Assembly (NCBI GenBank): GCA_947069175.1
Contig: CAMTDV010000018.1
Location: 41,676,869-41,740,868 of the forward strand
Length of the DNA: 64,000 nucleotides
Source: Scalesia atractyloides
Lineage: Eukaryota > Streptophyta > Magnoliopsida > Asterales > Asteraceae
Reading direction: 5' to 3'
Part shown: piece by piece, positions 1 to 9,865 of the stretch
Numbering within the stretch: position 1 is the first letter of the stretch
Layout of the letters: each line of letters starts with the position of its first letter
Notes under the pieces: model-generated
Seen by the model: only the letters and a program-made list of their open reading frames with translations
Databases searched by the model: none
What the model was told of the DNA's origin: nothing
Position numbers and translations under genes: made by a program

Positions 1-154
1 AAGTTTTCAAAGTAAACCTAACAAGTTCGACCGAACTTGTTAGAAAATCTAAGAATTCTTCATTTCTCACTACAAGTTCGACCGAACTTGTAGTAGAACT
101 AACTGTTTTCAAAGTTTTTGAAAAATTTTCGGCGTATACGTTTCGTGATTCACA
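1..154 (+). promoter_or_regulatory. 5' leader of copia A with two palindromes
   Basis: Untranslated leader between the off-window 5' LTR/PBS and the gag ATG at 155. It carries two near-perfect palindromes at 18-43 and 70-93, each with AAGTTCG facing CGAACTT around a 2-bp centre and with flanks that also pair. The same motif recurs in the 3' spacer and in the 3' LTR, so it is a signature of this element and not random sequence. Confidence 0.7.
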
Positions 155-3100
155 ATGGAAGATCAACTAAGAGCTTATATGTCTGGAGCTAGTTCGTCAA
201 ATGCCAACTTGATTAATCAAGTCAATCTTGATAACGAAATGGGAACAACCGTCAAACCGCCCAAGCTGATAAGCATGGACGAATACGAAGCATGGAAAGA
301 GAAATTTACCTACTGGGTTCAAGCCATGCATTTCGCTGGCTGGGTGTCAATCGAAAGAGGCTACACTATTCCGGTAGATGAACATCAACAGGTTCTTGAG
401 AAGTACAACTACTCGACAGCTCAGAGAGACGAATACATTGCTGAGAAAAAGGTGATCAGTCTCATCCAACAATCTGTCAAAGAAGATATTTTGATTATGT
501 TACCAGAGTATACTACTGCAAGAGAGCTTTGGTTGTCATTACAGAAGAAATATCAAGGCAGTGCCGAAATGATCAAAAGCAAGAAGGCTCTCATTCTGAA
601 AGAATTCGATATCTTCAGCATGCTAAAGAATGAGACCATTAAGCAAATGATTGAGTGTTTCTGTCATATCAAAGTGCAAATGCGAAGACACGGTCTTGAG
701 AGGATGGAACAAGGATACATCGACAAACTAGCTGACGCACTACCAGAGGGTGAATGGTCAACGTATTTGATGGTTCTGAAGAATAGTGATAAGTGGGATT
801 TCTTCAAGTTGTCAACGTTTATTGATAAACTCGAAGGCCACAAAATGGAGTTACTGAAGATAGTAAAGTCAAAGAATGCTAATGTTATTCACGATATCGG
901 TTTGTACTACAAAACCGGAATGCAAGATAACATTTCGAGTCCAAAATTGGAACTGCTTTTAGTCCAAACATGAATGCTTCCCAACAGAATCAGAATCATT
1001 CACAGCCTTAGTATGACCAAAGTCCACAAAGTTCTTACTCGAGCACTGGTTCAAATTCAACATTCCAAAGTCAAGCAAATCAGAACCAACAGCAAAGATC
1101 TGATCCAAATGTTTACAAGTGCAATATCACAGTGAATTTGAACAATGTTGTTTCAGAAGAAGTTGCAAAACAACATATGTCACTACTCGCTACCGTCTTA
1201 GAATCTTATGAATGTCTTGTTGCCGGTAAGATCGGAAACCCTGAGATGACCGCAGAAGATTATAACCAAGTTGACGAGGAAGAACACGAACTAATGGACA
1301 TCAAATGGTCCTTAGCTTGGATCATCAGGAGAGTGAAAAACTTCGTTGCACTCACAGGCCGTGACATAGGAAACTCCAGCAACAAATTGGGTTTTGACAA
1401 ATCCAAAGTCACGTGTTTTAGATGTTGATAGAATGGACATTTTAAAAGAGATGGTAAGAACACCGAGGCAACCGAAAATCAAAGTCCTTTCGTAGGAGGG
1501 AATGAATATTACAAGAAGGCACTTCAATATAAACCATTCCTGAAGAAAACTCAAGTTGAAATCCAAGAAAATCCAAACAGTAGTACCACAGAGAAAGCCA
1601 TGGTTGCATCTACAGAAGATGACAGTTTTGATTGGAATTCTTATATTGGGAAAAAGACCGAAGTTGCTTTGATGGCAGAGATAGTTGAAGATAATTCTGC
1701 AGAGGAAGCAGCTGCAGCAGCTGAAGCAACGGCAGCAGCAGAAACAGCAGCTTTCGAACAAGCTACTCTGGAACAATACTTACATCAACAACAGGAAGAA
1801 GAGGAATATATCCATATGCAGAGACAAGGAATTTTATCCTCTAATTATTGTGACAGTTTTGCAGGTCACTTCGATGGAATCACGAAAGAACTAGTGGCTG
1901 AGGAGAAAAAGATTGATGAAGTGATTATTGATGTCACTCAAGAAATGAAAGTCGAAGACCTCAAGGACATGGCAAATAAAGCTTTAATGGCAAACCTAAC
2001 AAAGGTAGGTCCAGAGGTAAAGATTGTCAAGAAAGAAGTTGTCAAAGTAGAAGTTGTTGAGGTTGAAAAACCTTGTAAAAAATGTACTGAACCTTGTGTC
2101 GAATGTGCCGAAAAGTCAAAGATCATCGCTGAAAACAATGTGCATAATGATTTGTTAAAATATGATTATCGCATAATGAAAGAAGCGTATGACAAAATGA
2201 AAAATGATTATGGCAGACTCGACAGAAATAACACTTAACAACATGATAATATAAGGATGTTGAGTGGTACAGTAATGGATAAACAAAGAGCAATTAACAT
2301 GTATATCAACACCATTGCTGAAATCAAACAACAACTTCAAGATATGACAATTGAAACTGAAAGAGTTCGACAATTGTTAAGAAGTTATACCACTAACGTG
2401 TATGTTATCGATCACATTCTTCCAACAATATCATCGGAAGAAAAACCCAAAAAGAAAGAAGGCAAAGAATATAGTGATGTTCCTCCACCCCTTTGCGAGA
2501 AATACTGTGTTAAAACTGTAGACGGGATGGACAAGGCACTCAATGTTGAATTACTTTCTGAAAAGAAAAACGAGTTGCCAGAGAACATTGATATAGTCTA
2601 TACTAAATCTGATGATGATAACAACGCTGTGGTTAACAAAGTTGTTGAAGATGTCTTAAGTGATTCAGATGATGGCAGCTTCAAAAGCGCCAACTCGAGT
2701 TTAAAGAATTCTGATTCACAATCTGAAAATGACGATAAGTCGTCAGAAGATGGTCTAAGTGACGATCCTAATATTGTAATGTACAAAATTAAGGATTCTG
2801 ATAGACTATACTTTGATGATAGCTTCCCGATTCAGAATGTGAAAGAAGAATTGCTTGATAAATTCTTTAAACTCGTGGAAGTTACATCAGAAGAATTGGT
2901 AATCAATGAACGAAAATTCTATTCTAAACCTAAAAGAAACAATTACTGAAGAAACGGTGGTGATCATCCGGAAAACTGGAGAGCGGGGTTGGGTTTAGAA
3001 GAAGAAACTGATGAATCTGTAAAGAAACCGTCACCATTTCATGAATATAAAAACAACACATGAATTTTGTATATGGGACGAGTACAGTTCATGAGGAGAG

Positions 3101-3338
3101 TTTGATTGGTAAGCAATCAAATGATGACTTCAAGAACGAGAAAGAAATTCGAGATAAAGCCAAGGTTACAAGTGGTGCCAAAACCTCAAGTTTTGTTAAA
3201 CCACAAATTAAAGGACATCCACTTGATAATCGAACATGTATCAAGTGCAATGAAATTGCTCATGTGGCACGACATTGTTTGAAATCAAAACCGGCTTATC
3301 CTCGAAAAAGAGAAACATATGTTGTTAAACCAAAGTAA
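155..3338 (+). pseudogene. gag: copia A gag (capsid/nucleocapsid), broken
   Basis: The first 272 codons (155-973) carry the copia-type gag domain, including an MDEYEAWKEKF segment and a TARELWLSLQKKYQGS segment. Later reading-frame blocks (1132-1428, 1600-2238, 2257-2949, 3060-3338) continue it as an unusually long, acidic and Lys-rich protein with an Ala/Gln-rich stretch near 1690-1800. A first CCHC knuckle near 1414 is interrupted by TGA and TAG at 1426-1431. A second intact CCHC knuckle (C-x2-C-x4-H-x4-C) lies at 3237-3278. Nucleocapsid knuckles bind the element RNA and capsid forms the virus-like particle. Blocks lie in at least three frames, so no full product can be made. Confidence 0.8.
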
Positions 3339-3341
3339 CCA

Positions 3342-3829
3342 GTGTTTGTAAAACCTGTAAAGATTTTGAAACGAAATGAATCAAAACCAGAAGTTAAACC
3401 AAAGTCTGAAAAGATTTTGAAAATTCCATTTTCAAAAAAGGTGAAACTTCTAGGTCTAATGAAAACAAGTTTTACATTGCTAATATCAAATCTCAAACCT
3501 GGATTGCCAAGAAAAGGTCAACAACATCTGGTGTTGTTAAGTTTGAGCTGGTAAAGACTGACAATACAAAAGAATCAAAGTCTGAAATCACTAAGTCTGA
3601 GCAGGTAAAGACTAGTGAGAATGTGAAAGAAATTAAAACAGAAATCAAGAACGATAATGTCAAATCTGTAAAAGATAAGAAAAAAGTGAAATTTTCAAAC
3701 ATTACCATTGTTGAAACAAATGATGAATTTGATTTTGATGATGTTGATGAGTTTGAATATGCTTTTGTTGATGGTTATCCTGTAAAACCCAAGACCAAGA
3801 AGGCTTGGGTAGAGCTTTTCACCTAATTT
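3342..3829 (+). pseudogene. copia A gag-protease linker, broken
   Basis: Lys/Glu/Asp-rich low-complexity coding remnant between the second zinc knuckle and the protease. It is split between two frames (3342-3554 and 3623-3826), with an acidic patch around 3720-3765 (FDFDDVDEFEYAF) just before the protease. No enzymatic motif is visible. It fits the linker that precedes the protease in this type of copia polyprotein. Confidence 0.55.
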
Positions 3830-3836
3830 CTGAATT

Positions 3837-4180
3837 TTGCAGGGGCTCCAAAGATCCGTACTTTCAAAGTGGATTTTGGATAGTGGAGCATCCAGGCACA
3901 TAACGGGAATGAAGGCATTGCTATTCAACATTAAAGCTATCAATGATAGATATGTTGGATTTGCAGGAAATCAAGGTGGAAGGATAGTCGCTGAGGGAAA
4001 ACTTTCCAATGGCGTAGTTTCTTTTAATCGCGTGAACTATATTGCAGAGCTTGAGAACAATCTTCTGAGTATATCGCAGATTTGTGACAAGAAATTTACA
4101 GTTCATTTCAATGATATGGAGTGGATTCTGAGAACAATCTTCTGAGTATTCTGAGAAATTTAAAGTTCATTTCAATGATA
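3837..4180 (+). pseudogene. copia A aspartic protease, locally rearranged
   Basis: Contains the copia protease active-site sequence WILDSGASRHITG; the catalytic DSG triad codons are at 3879-3887. The enzyme would cleave the Gag-Pol polyprotein as a dimer. Reading is open to 4145, where a scrambled local duplication (4051-4240) introduces a stop and a frame change. The LLSISQICDKKFTVHFND segment typical of the protease C-terminus is present twice in partial form, which explains the break. Confidence 0.8.
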
Positions 4181-5390
4181 TGGAGTGACAAGAAATTTAT
4201 AGTTCATTTCAATGACAAGAAAACTTCTGAGTATATCGCAGATTTGAAGCCGGGATTCAAAATTCCAGATGAGTGGATTCTGATGCGAACACCTCGAGAA
4301 AATGATTTATACGTTCTTGATATGGGTGTTGCTACCACTTCATCACAATCAGCACAATGTTTTGTATCAAAGGCTACTGAAAAAGATTCTATTCTTTGGC
4401 ATCGAAAGATGGGGCATATTCATTTGCGAAAAATGAATTTCTTGGTTCATAATGATCTTGTAGAAGGCATAAATCTTCGAAGTTTTCAGATGTCTGATCA
4501 TTGCTTAGGATGCAAGAAAGGAAAGCAGATCAAGAAATCTCATCCAAAGAAAATTCTAAACTCAATCAAGTTGCCTTTAGAACGTCTCCACATGGACTTA
4601 ATTGGTCCCGTAAATGTTCGAAGCATCTCAGCAGACTTATATTGCTTGGTCGTGACAGATGATTATTCGAGATACTCGTGGGTATTCTTTCAAGAATCAA
4701 AAGACGAAACGTTTGAGAACTTGGTTATTCTATTCAAGAAACTCGAGAACATTTATCATCTGCCGGTCAAGACGCATTAGAAGTGACAACGACACCGAGT
4801 TTAAGAATTACAAAATAAAGGAATTCTGCAACGCAAAAGGGATTCTGCATGAGTTTAGTGCTCCCTATATTCCACAGCAAAAAGTTGCTGAACGGAAGAA
4901 TCGAACTTTGATTGAAACTGCAAGAACCATGCTTGCAGATTCTAAACTTCCAATCAGCTTCTAGAGTGAAGCAGTTGCTGCGGCTTGCTACACGCTAAAC
5001 AGGGTTCTCACTGTCAAACCAACAAAGAAAACATGTTTTGAGATGATAAACCAACAGAAGACAAATTTGAAGTTCTTAGAACCATTCGGTGCTCCTTGTA
5101 CCGTAATAGACCAAGATGGCAATTTTGGAGCTAAATCTCTCGAAGGTTTCTTTGTCGGATATGCGAGTCCGTTGAGAAGAGTATATGTTCCTTCAGTGCA
5201 AAAGGTTATTGAAGCACAACACGTGGATTGTTTCAATTACAAGGATCCTATTCAAAGGAAAGGTGACGCGTGGCTGTTTAATTATCAAGACCTATGGAAG
5301 TCATTTGACTTGCCCAAAGAATCAACTGACAAAAAAGTTGCAGTGTTATTTTATCTTCACCAGTCAGCGAATCAAGCGCAAATTGTTTGA
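4181..5390 (+). pseudogene. copia A integrase, frameshifted
   Basis: The zinc-binding HHCC region is visible (LWHRKMGHIHLRKMNF, then CLGCKKGKQ) at about 4397-4530. The catalytic core follows: LHMDLIGP with the first Asp (about 4590), RSDNDTEFKN with the second Asp (about 4785) and KVAERKNRTLIETA with the Glu (about 4880). A stop near 4778 and frame changes at about 4780 and 4965 separate these blocks, so catalytic residues survive but in different frames. The block 5043-5390 carries the C-terminal region with GAPCTVID and LEGFFVGYA. Integrase would insert the cDNA and make 5-bp target duplications. Confidence 0.85.
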
Positions 5391-5396
5391 CCAATT

Positions 5397-5759
5397 GTGG
5401 TTAATCAACCCATGTTGGATCCATCATCTTCTAGCGCAAGTTCAAATAATAGTGGTGTTCCGGCTGAAAATGTTTCTGAAACATTATCAACACCTACTAA
5501 TCTTCCAACAAATGCCTCTACTGAACCAATAAATACAACAACGGAGCCTAGTATGCCTCAGAATCAAGATTCTGATTCAGATGAAGCACCAATATTTGTT
5601 GCTGATGGGGAATCATCTTCTTCAGATGAAGAAGTGGAGCAGATAACAAGTCTTCTTAATCAATCTACAGTACCGAACAACATAAATGAAGCTTCAACAA
5701 GCTCTCAAACATTGAATTGGATGTTGATCTCAACATCACGAATCAGCAAAACTCAGTAG
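5397..5759 (+). pseudogene. copia A integrase-RT hinge (Ser/Thr/Asp-rich)
   Basis: A 120-codon Ser-, Thr-, Asn- and Asp/Glu-rich stretch with SDSDEAPIFVADGESSSSDE. Plant copia polyproteins have a variable hydrophilic hinge between integrase and RT. No catalytic motif is present. It ends in a frameshift into the RT frame at about 5717. Confidence 0.6.
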
Positions 5760-6566
5760 ATGTTCTAAGTGAAGAATTACCACGATCATATTCCTATCAT
5801 CCGTCAACAAATATTATCGGAGAACTTCAAACTGGTGTTAGAACTCGAGGGCAAATTAATAAAGCACTCAGTGGTTTCTACAAACGTATTGCTACAACCC
5901 AGAACTATTGTTTCCATTCATTTTTCATCTCTCAGATTGAGCCTAAGACAGTTAATGAAGCTTTAGCAGATGAAAACTGGGCAAGCAATGCAAGAAGAAT
6001 TATTGCAGTTTGAGAAGTTGGGTGTGTGGAAGTTTGAAGACCTACCAGAAAATCAGAAAGCAATTGATACAAAATGGGTCTTTATGTGTAAACGTGATGA
6101 TAGAGGGGTTATTGTTCGTAACAAAGCTAGGCTTGTTGTCAAGCGATTTCACCAGCAGGAAGGTATAGACTACACGGAAGTCTATGCACCAGTAGCTCGA
6201 TTGGAATCCATTCGAATATTTCTAGCTTTCGCATCATGGAAAGGATTTAAGGTCTATCAATTGGATGTCAAATCAGCTTTTCTGTATGGCAAATTACACG
6301 AGAAGGTGTACGTTGGACAACCACCAGGGTTTGTCGATCCACTTAACAAGAAGAAAGCGTACCTACTAGATAAAGCACTCTATGGTCTACACCAAGCCCC
6401 GAGAGCTTGGTACGAGACGTTGTCGCAACATCTCGTCGGAAACAGCTTTATCAGAGGAACTGTGGATAGTACTCTTTTCACCAGAGAAGTTGATGGCCAT
6501 CTGATTATAGTTCAAATCTACGTTGACGACATCATCTTTGGATCTACAAACGATAGTCTCTGCAAA
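5717..6566 (+). pseudogene. copia A reverse transcriptase, 5' part (split by gypsy insertion)
   Basis: Starts in the block 5717-6013 and runs through 5970-6566. Diagnostic copia RT motifs are TKWVFMCKRDDRGVIVRNKARLV, YTEVYAPVARLESIRIFLAFA, VYQLDVKSAFLYGKL, KALYGLHQAPRAWYE and the catalytic YVDDIIFGST. The frame is broken exactly at 6566 by the gypsy element. Coding resumes in register at 17529 after the duplicated GCAAA. RT copies the element RNA into cDNA inside particles. Confidence 0.9.
6562..6566. repeat. Target-site duplication GCAAA (left) of the gypsy insertion
   Basis: GCAAA immediately left of the gypsy terminus at 6567 is repeated at 17524-17528 immediately right of the other terminus at 17523. 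Five bases is the expected size for gypsy integrase. Confidence 0.95.
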
Positions 6567-7040
6567 TGTCACACCCCGACCCGCAGCGGAATAAGAGTCG
6601 GGGCATAATTGGGTTATCACCAAAGCTCATGACATTTACTATTATGTTTCATATTTAATAAAGTCAAAGTTACATTCTCAAATATCCAAACATGTTCATT
6701 CAATACAAAGAAAATAAAACAAACATAACAATCCCAACACTATATCGTTTTATTCTTCTAGTCCAAATCCTATGTGTTCCTAGGTGCAGCTGCTTCACCT
6801 GTATCATGTGTAAAATGGGAGTTTTTGGGTCAACATATGTTGGCGAGTGAACCTTATTAGATAAACATTTGATAATGATTTTATGGTTAGTTTATCAATG
6901 AAAAATTGTGCATAATCATAGATGAGCAAATACAAATAATCAAGTAATGGCAAATAGCAGTCACAATTATAACATACAATAACACATGGCATCATACATG
7001 AACATACCAACATCATACTGTAAATAACATAAATGAAACT

Positions 7041-7203
7041 GTGCGATCAAGGCTCAATCAAACGGAGCCGATCGTATTGCATGTACTGAAAATGAAAATG
7101 TCTGTGCGATCAAGGCTCAATCAAACGGAGCCGATCGTATTGCATGTACTGAAAATGAAAATGTCTGTGCGATCAAGGCTCAATCAAACGGAGCCGATCG
7201 TAT
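7041..7203. repeat. 63-bp tandem repeat (2.6 copies) in the 3' LTR
   Basis: Units start at 7041, 7104 and 7167 with GTGCGATCAAGGCTCAATC. Each unit contains an inverted repeat (GGCTC facing GAGCC, with CGAT facing ATCG), so each can fold into a hairpin. The third unit stops after the hairpin arm at 7203. Confidence 0.9.
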
Positions 7204-7762
7204 GTGGGCACGCCAGGTTCAACCTCATAATGAAATGGGGAACATGCTCAACGCTCATAAATGGGGAGCGGCGGCCTATGAAATTGCATGTACTGAATAA
7301 TAAATTGCATCCAATGATAACTACTTAACAGCAACAAACTGAATACACAAGTTCATGTTATGATATATGCACAATGGTTTAGTAATTATATATATATATA
7401 TACAAAGACACATGATACACCCCAAAACATGATTAAAACGGGGAATTTGTAAGATTCACTCACATTGGGTGCGTTGGATTGGAGATGGCGAGATGCGCAC
7501 GATTTAGATGAGCGGATCAACGAGGAATACTAACCTAAATAATAATGGAAAAATATATTAAATGGATGGATTTTATTAAGGATTTTAATGAAATTTTTAG
7601 ATATATTTTTGTGAGTTTATATCTATTTTCTATCTTTAAAAATGTTATTTTTAAGTATTTTGAATTGATTTTTAAATTAAATTAAATAAATAAAAATATA
7701 AAAAATATTATTTTTTTAGCGTTGACCGTTGACCGTTGACCGGTTCGGTCAGCGAATAAATC

Positions 7763-7834
7763 TGCGCCGGGTGAGATTCGAACCAGCGACCTCCGGTTCG
7801 CGTGCACGCAGCTCTACCAACTGAGCTACGTGTC
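7763..7834 (-). other. tRNA-like module 1 in the 3' LTR
   Basis: On the minus strand it has a D-arm/A-box block TAGCTCAGTTGGTAGAGC and a T-arm/B-box block GGTTCGAATC at tRNA spacing (about 72 nt in total). The acceptor and anticodon stems do not pair well and no 3' CCA is encoded, so it is a tRNA-derived relic or internal Pol III promoter look-alike and not a working tRNA gene. Confidence 0.6.
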
Positions 7835-7929
7835 TAACCCGAACTAATCTCGTTTTTAATTATATTTATACACTTATTCGATTTAACCGAATTTCCTTTA
7901 TTTGCAAAAACATTTTAATTCAATCGGAC

Positions 7930-8005
7930 CGGTGCTCGTGAGGGGTTTCGAACGCGCGACGTGTAGTTCATGTTGCACACAGTCCACCGCTGGACTATGT
8001 GTCTA
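7930..8005 (-). other. tRNA-like module 2 in the 3' LTR
   Basis: Minus-strand block TAGTCCAGCGGTGGACT (A-box/D-arm, perfectly self-pairing arm) and CGCGTTCGAAACCC (B-box/T-loop) at tRNA spacing. Acceptor stem pairing is not evident. Confidence 0.5.
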
Positions 8006-8098
8006 ACCTGGTTAATATCTTGGTTTTTATTATACTTAACAACTAACTGGGTTATCCCGGTTTAGTTTTAAACAAAAAGACGCGTTATAATATAAGGT

Positions 8099-8176
8099 GT
8101 GCGTGTAGTAGGGATCGAACTCGAGACGTGTATAGTTTTTGTTTGCACACAGTCCACCGCTGGACTGTGTGTCTAA
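8099..8176 (-). other. tRNA-like module 3 in the 3' LTR
   Basis: Closely related to module 2: the minus strand carries the same CAGTCCAGCGGTGGACT-like D-arm region and a GAGTTCGATCCC T-loop region, separated by a diverged central part. Modules 2 and 3 probably arose by local duplication. Confidence 0.5.
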
Positions 8177-9026
8177 CCCGTTTATAATTCCGATTTTAAT
8201 TACTCTTATATCATCACTGAACTCGTCTTCTTCATCACAAACGCAGACATCAATCAAACAACCGATTCGTGATTAATTTAGTTAATAAACATGATGTCCA
8301 GTTTGAATGTATTGAACCGAAAAGTTTGGGGAAAGAAGATACCGAACAGGTTGTCTTCTTCAGCGAGTCCGGCGAAACTTGTCGGCTCTGTTTTTGAAAC
8401 CTTCGGCTGTGAGAATCAATTAACAGGTTTAAGGGATTAGATGTGAAATTGAACTAATGAGTATTGATTATCAGTACGTTGGAATGTGCATACCGGTAAT
8501 TAACGAGTTTCCGACAATTTCAGAAATTTTCCGGCGAACACAGAAAGTCCAGCAATGCCATCTGTGGTTGATTATGAGCGATGGGTTAATGTTAGTAAGG
8601 TTCTAACAATAGATTGAAACCGTAAAGTAGAAGTATTTTACCGGTTTGAGTTGAATACGGTTTTCCGGCGACTTTTGCAGAGAATTCCAGCGAGCTGTTT
8701 TAGGCGCTCTGATGGTCTGAAAATGCGACGAAAAGGAAATGGAGTATTGGTATGATCTCTTTGAATCGTGAGAGTGGTCTGGAGCTTGTGTAATTCCGAA
8801 CTTGATGGTTTTTCGGTTTTAAGAATCAACAATGATGAGTCTTGAAGTTTAATCAATTTCTGATTGATTAGAAACCGTCGTGCATCGGTTATAAACTGAA
8901 TGTGTGAGATAAACAATGATTTGACGCTTGGTTTGCCGATTACCGTTTCTCAGATGGCGCCATCGGTTATAGCTGAGTTTGTGTATAAGATTCATTTGTG
9001 TTCCTAGAGTTAGCAGAAAACACAAT

Positions 9027-9105
9027 GTGGCGGAGTGGTCTAGGGAGTGAGTGATAAGTTGTTGGAGAGTCTTGGCTGACCCGGGTTCGAATCCCGGCAG
9101 CTTCA
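9027..9105 (+). other. tRNA-like module 4 (class II, Ser/Leu-like) in the 3' LTR
   Basis: Plus-strand GGCGGAGTGGTCTAGGG is an A-box-like block, and CCCGGGTTCGAATCCCGG forms a perfect five-pair T-stem with a TTCGAAT loop. The spacing and long middle segment suggest a class II tRNA ancestor (Ser or Leu type). Acceptor strands do not match. It reads opposite to the retroelement. Confidence 0.55.
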
Positions 9106-9289
9106 TTAATTTTTTATTTATTTTATTTTTAACTTTTTATCAAATATAATTTTTATAGTTTAGTTTATTTATTAATTATGTATCGTTTTAACTCAAAATA
9201 ATCTTAAATATTTAATGTAACTTTTATAACTTGGTACTTGATTACAAAACGGAGCGGGTTTTGATGACCCGATTTTTACAAATGTTACA

Positions 9290-9310
9290 GTATCCCCTAC
9301 TTTTAGGAAT
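9290..9310 (-). promoter_or_regulatory. Polypurine tract region of the gypsy element
   Basis: On the minus strand, AAAAGTAGGGGATAC directly abuts the 3' LTR and serves as the plus-strand primer site. Just upstream on that strand is AATTTCGGGACGAAATTCC, a PPT-proximal palindromic motif that is also found in the LARD at 58093-58113. Confidence 0.8.
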
Positions 9311-9323
9311 TTCGTCCCGAAAT

Positions 9324-9865
9324 TTAAGTAGTTGAAGTAGTAGGAAAAAGATGCGGGTATTTTTCACGCATTGAGTCTTCACGTTCCCAATTAAACTCAG
9401 GTCCCCGTTTCGACTCCCAGCGTACCCTAACAATTGGAATGCGACTTCGACGAAGACGCTTCTCCCCGTAGTCCATGATCTCCACTGGTCTTTCAATAAA
9501 ATGCATAGATTCATCAATCTGAATATCTTCCAGCAGAATATGGAGATTCCCATCAGTGAGGCACTTCTTCAAGTTCGACACGTGGAATGTGGGATGAATC
9601 CTGTTGAGTTCTTCTGGTAGGTCAAGCTTGTATGCTACAGGACCTACTCTTTCGAGTATCTTGAAAGGTCCTACGTAACGTGGTGCTAGCTTCCCCTTTT
9701 GACCAAAACGAACTACTCCCTTCCACGGTGATACTTTTAAAAGCACATGATCACCAATGTTAAACTCTAAGGGCTTCCGTCGTTTATCTGCATAACTCTT
9801 TTGACGACTTTGAGCCGATAGAAGATTGTTTCGAATTTGATGGATCTTATCTGTGGTTTCTTGGA
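9324..9865 (-). pseudogene. Gypsy integrase C-terminus with chromodomain-like tail
   Basis: Minus-strand reading from about 9865 to the stop at 9324. It contains the GPF/Y module (RYVGPFKILERVGPVAYKL), the HPTFHVSNLKKC segment and then a chromodomain-like stretch RPVEIMDYGEKRL...VRVRWESKRGPEFNWERED ending near YPHLF. Chromodomains of chromoviruses direct integration to marked chromatin. A TAA in place of a Gln codon at about 9886 and a one-base change of frame at about 9890 separate it from the core integrase. The block 9324-9746 is open with its own Met, but this is not a separate gene. Confidence 0.85.

Larger units (their letters stand above)
6567..9289 (-). repeat. 3' LTR of the gypsy element (2723 bp)
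   Basis: Plus-strand ends are TGTCACACCCCGACCC at 6567 and AAATGTTACA at 9289. It matches 14809-17523 almost throughout. Because pol reads leftward, this left copy is the 3' LTR. It contains a 63-bp tandem repeat, three tRNA-like modules on the minus strand and one on the plus strand. Confidence 0.93.

Noticed and set aside
7763..7834. Functional tRNA gene on the minus strand
   Set aside because: D-arm and T-loop are good, but the acceptor and anticodon stems fail to pair.
9027..9105. Functional tRNA-Ser/Leu gene
   Set aside because: The T-arm is perfect, but the acceptor strands do not pair and the anticodon arm is not recognisable. It lies in both LTRs, so it is treated as a tRNA-like module.
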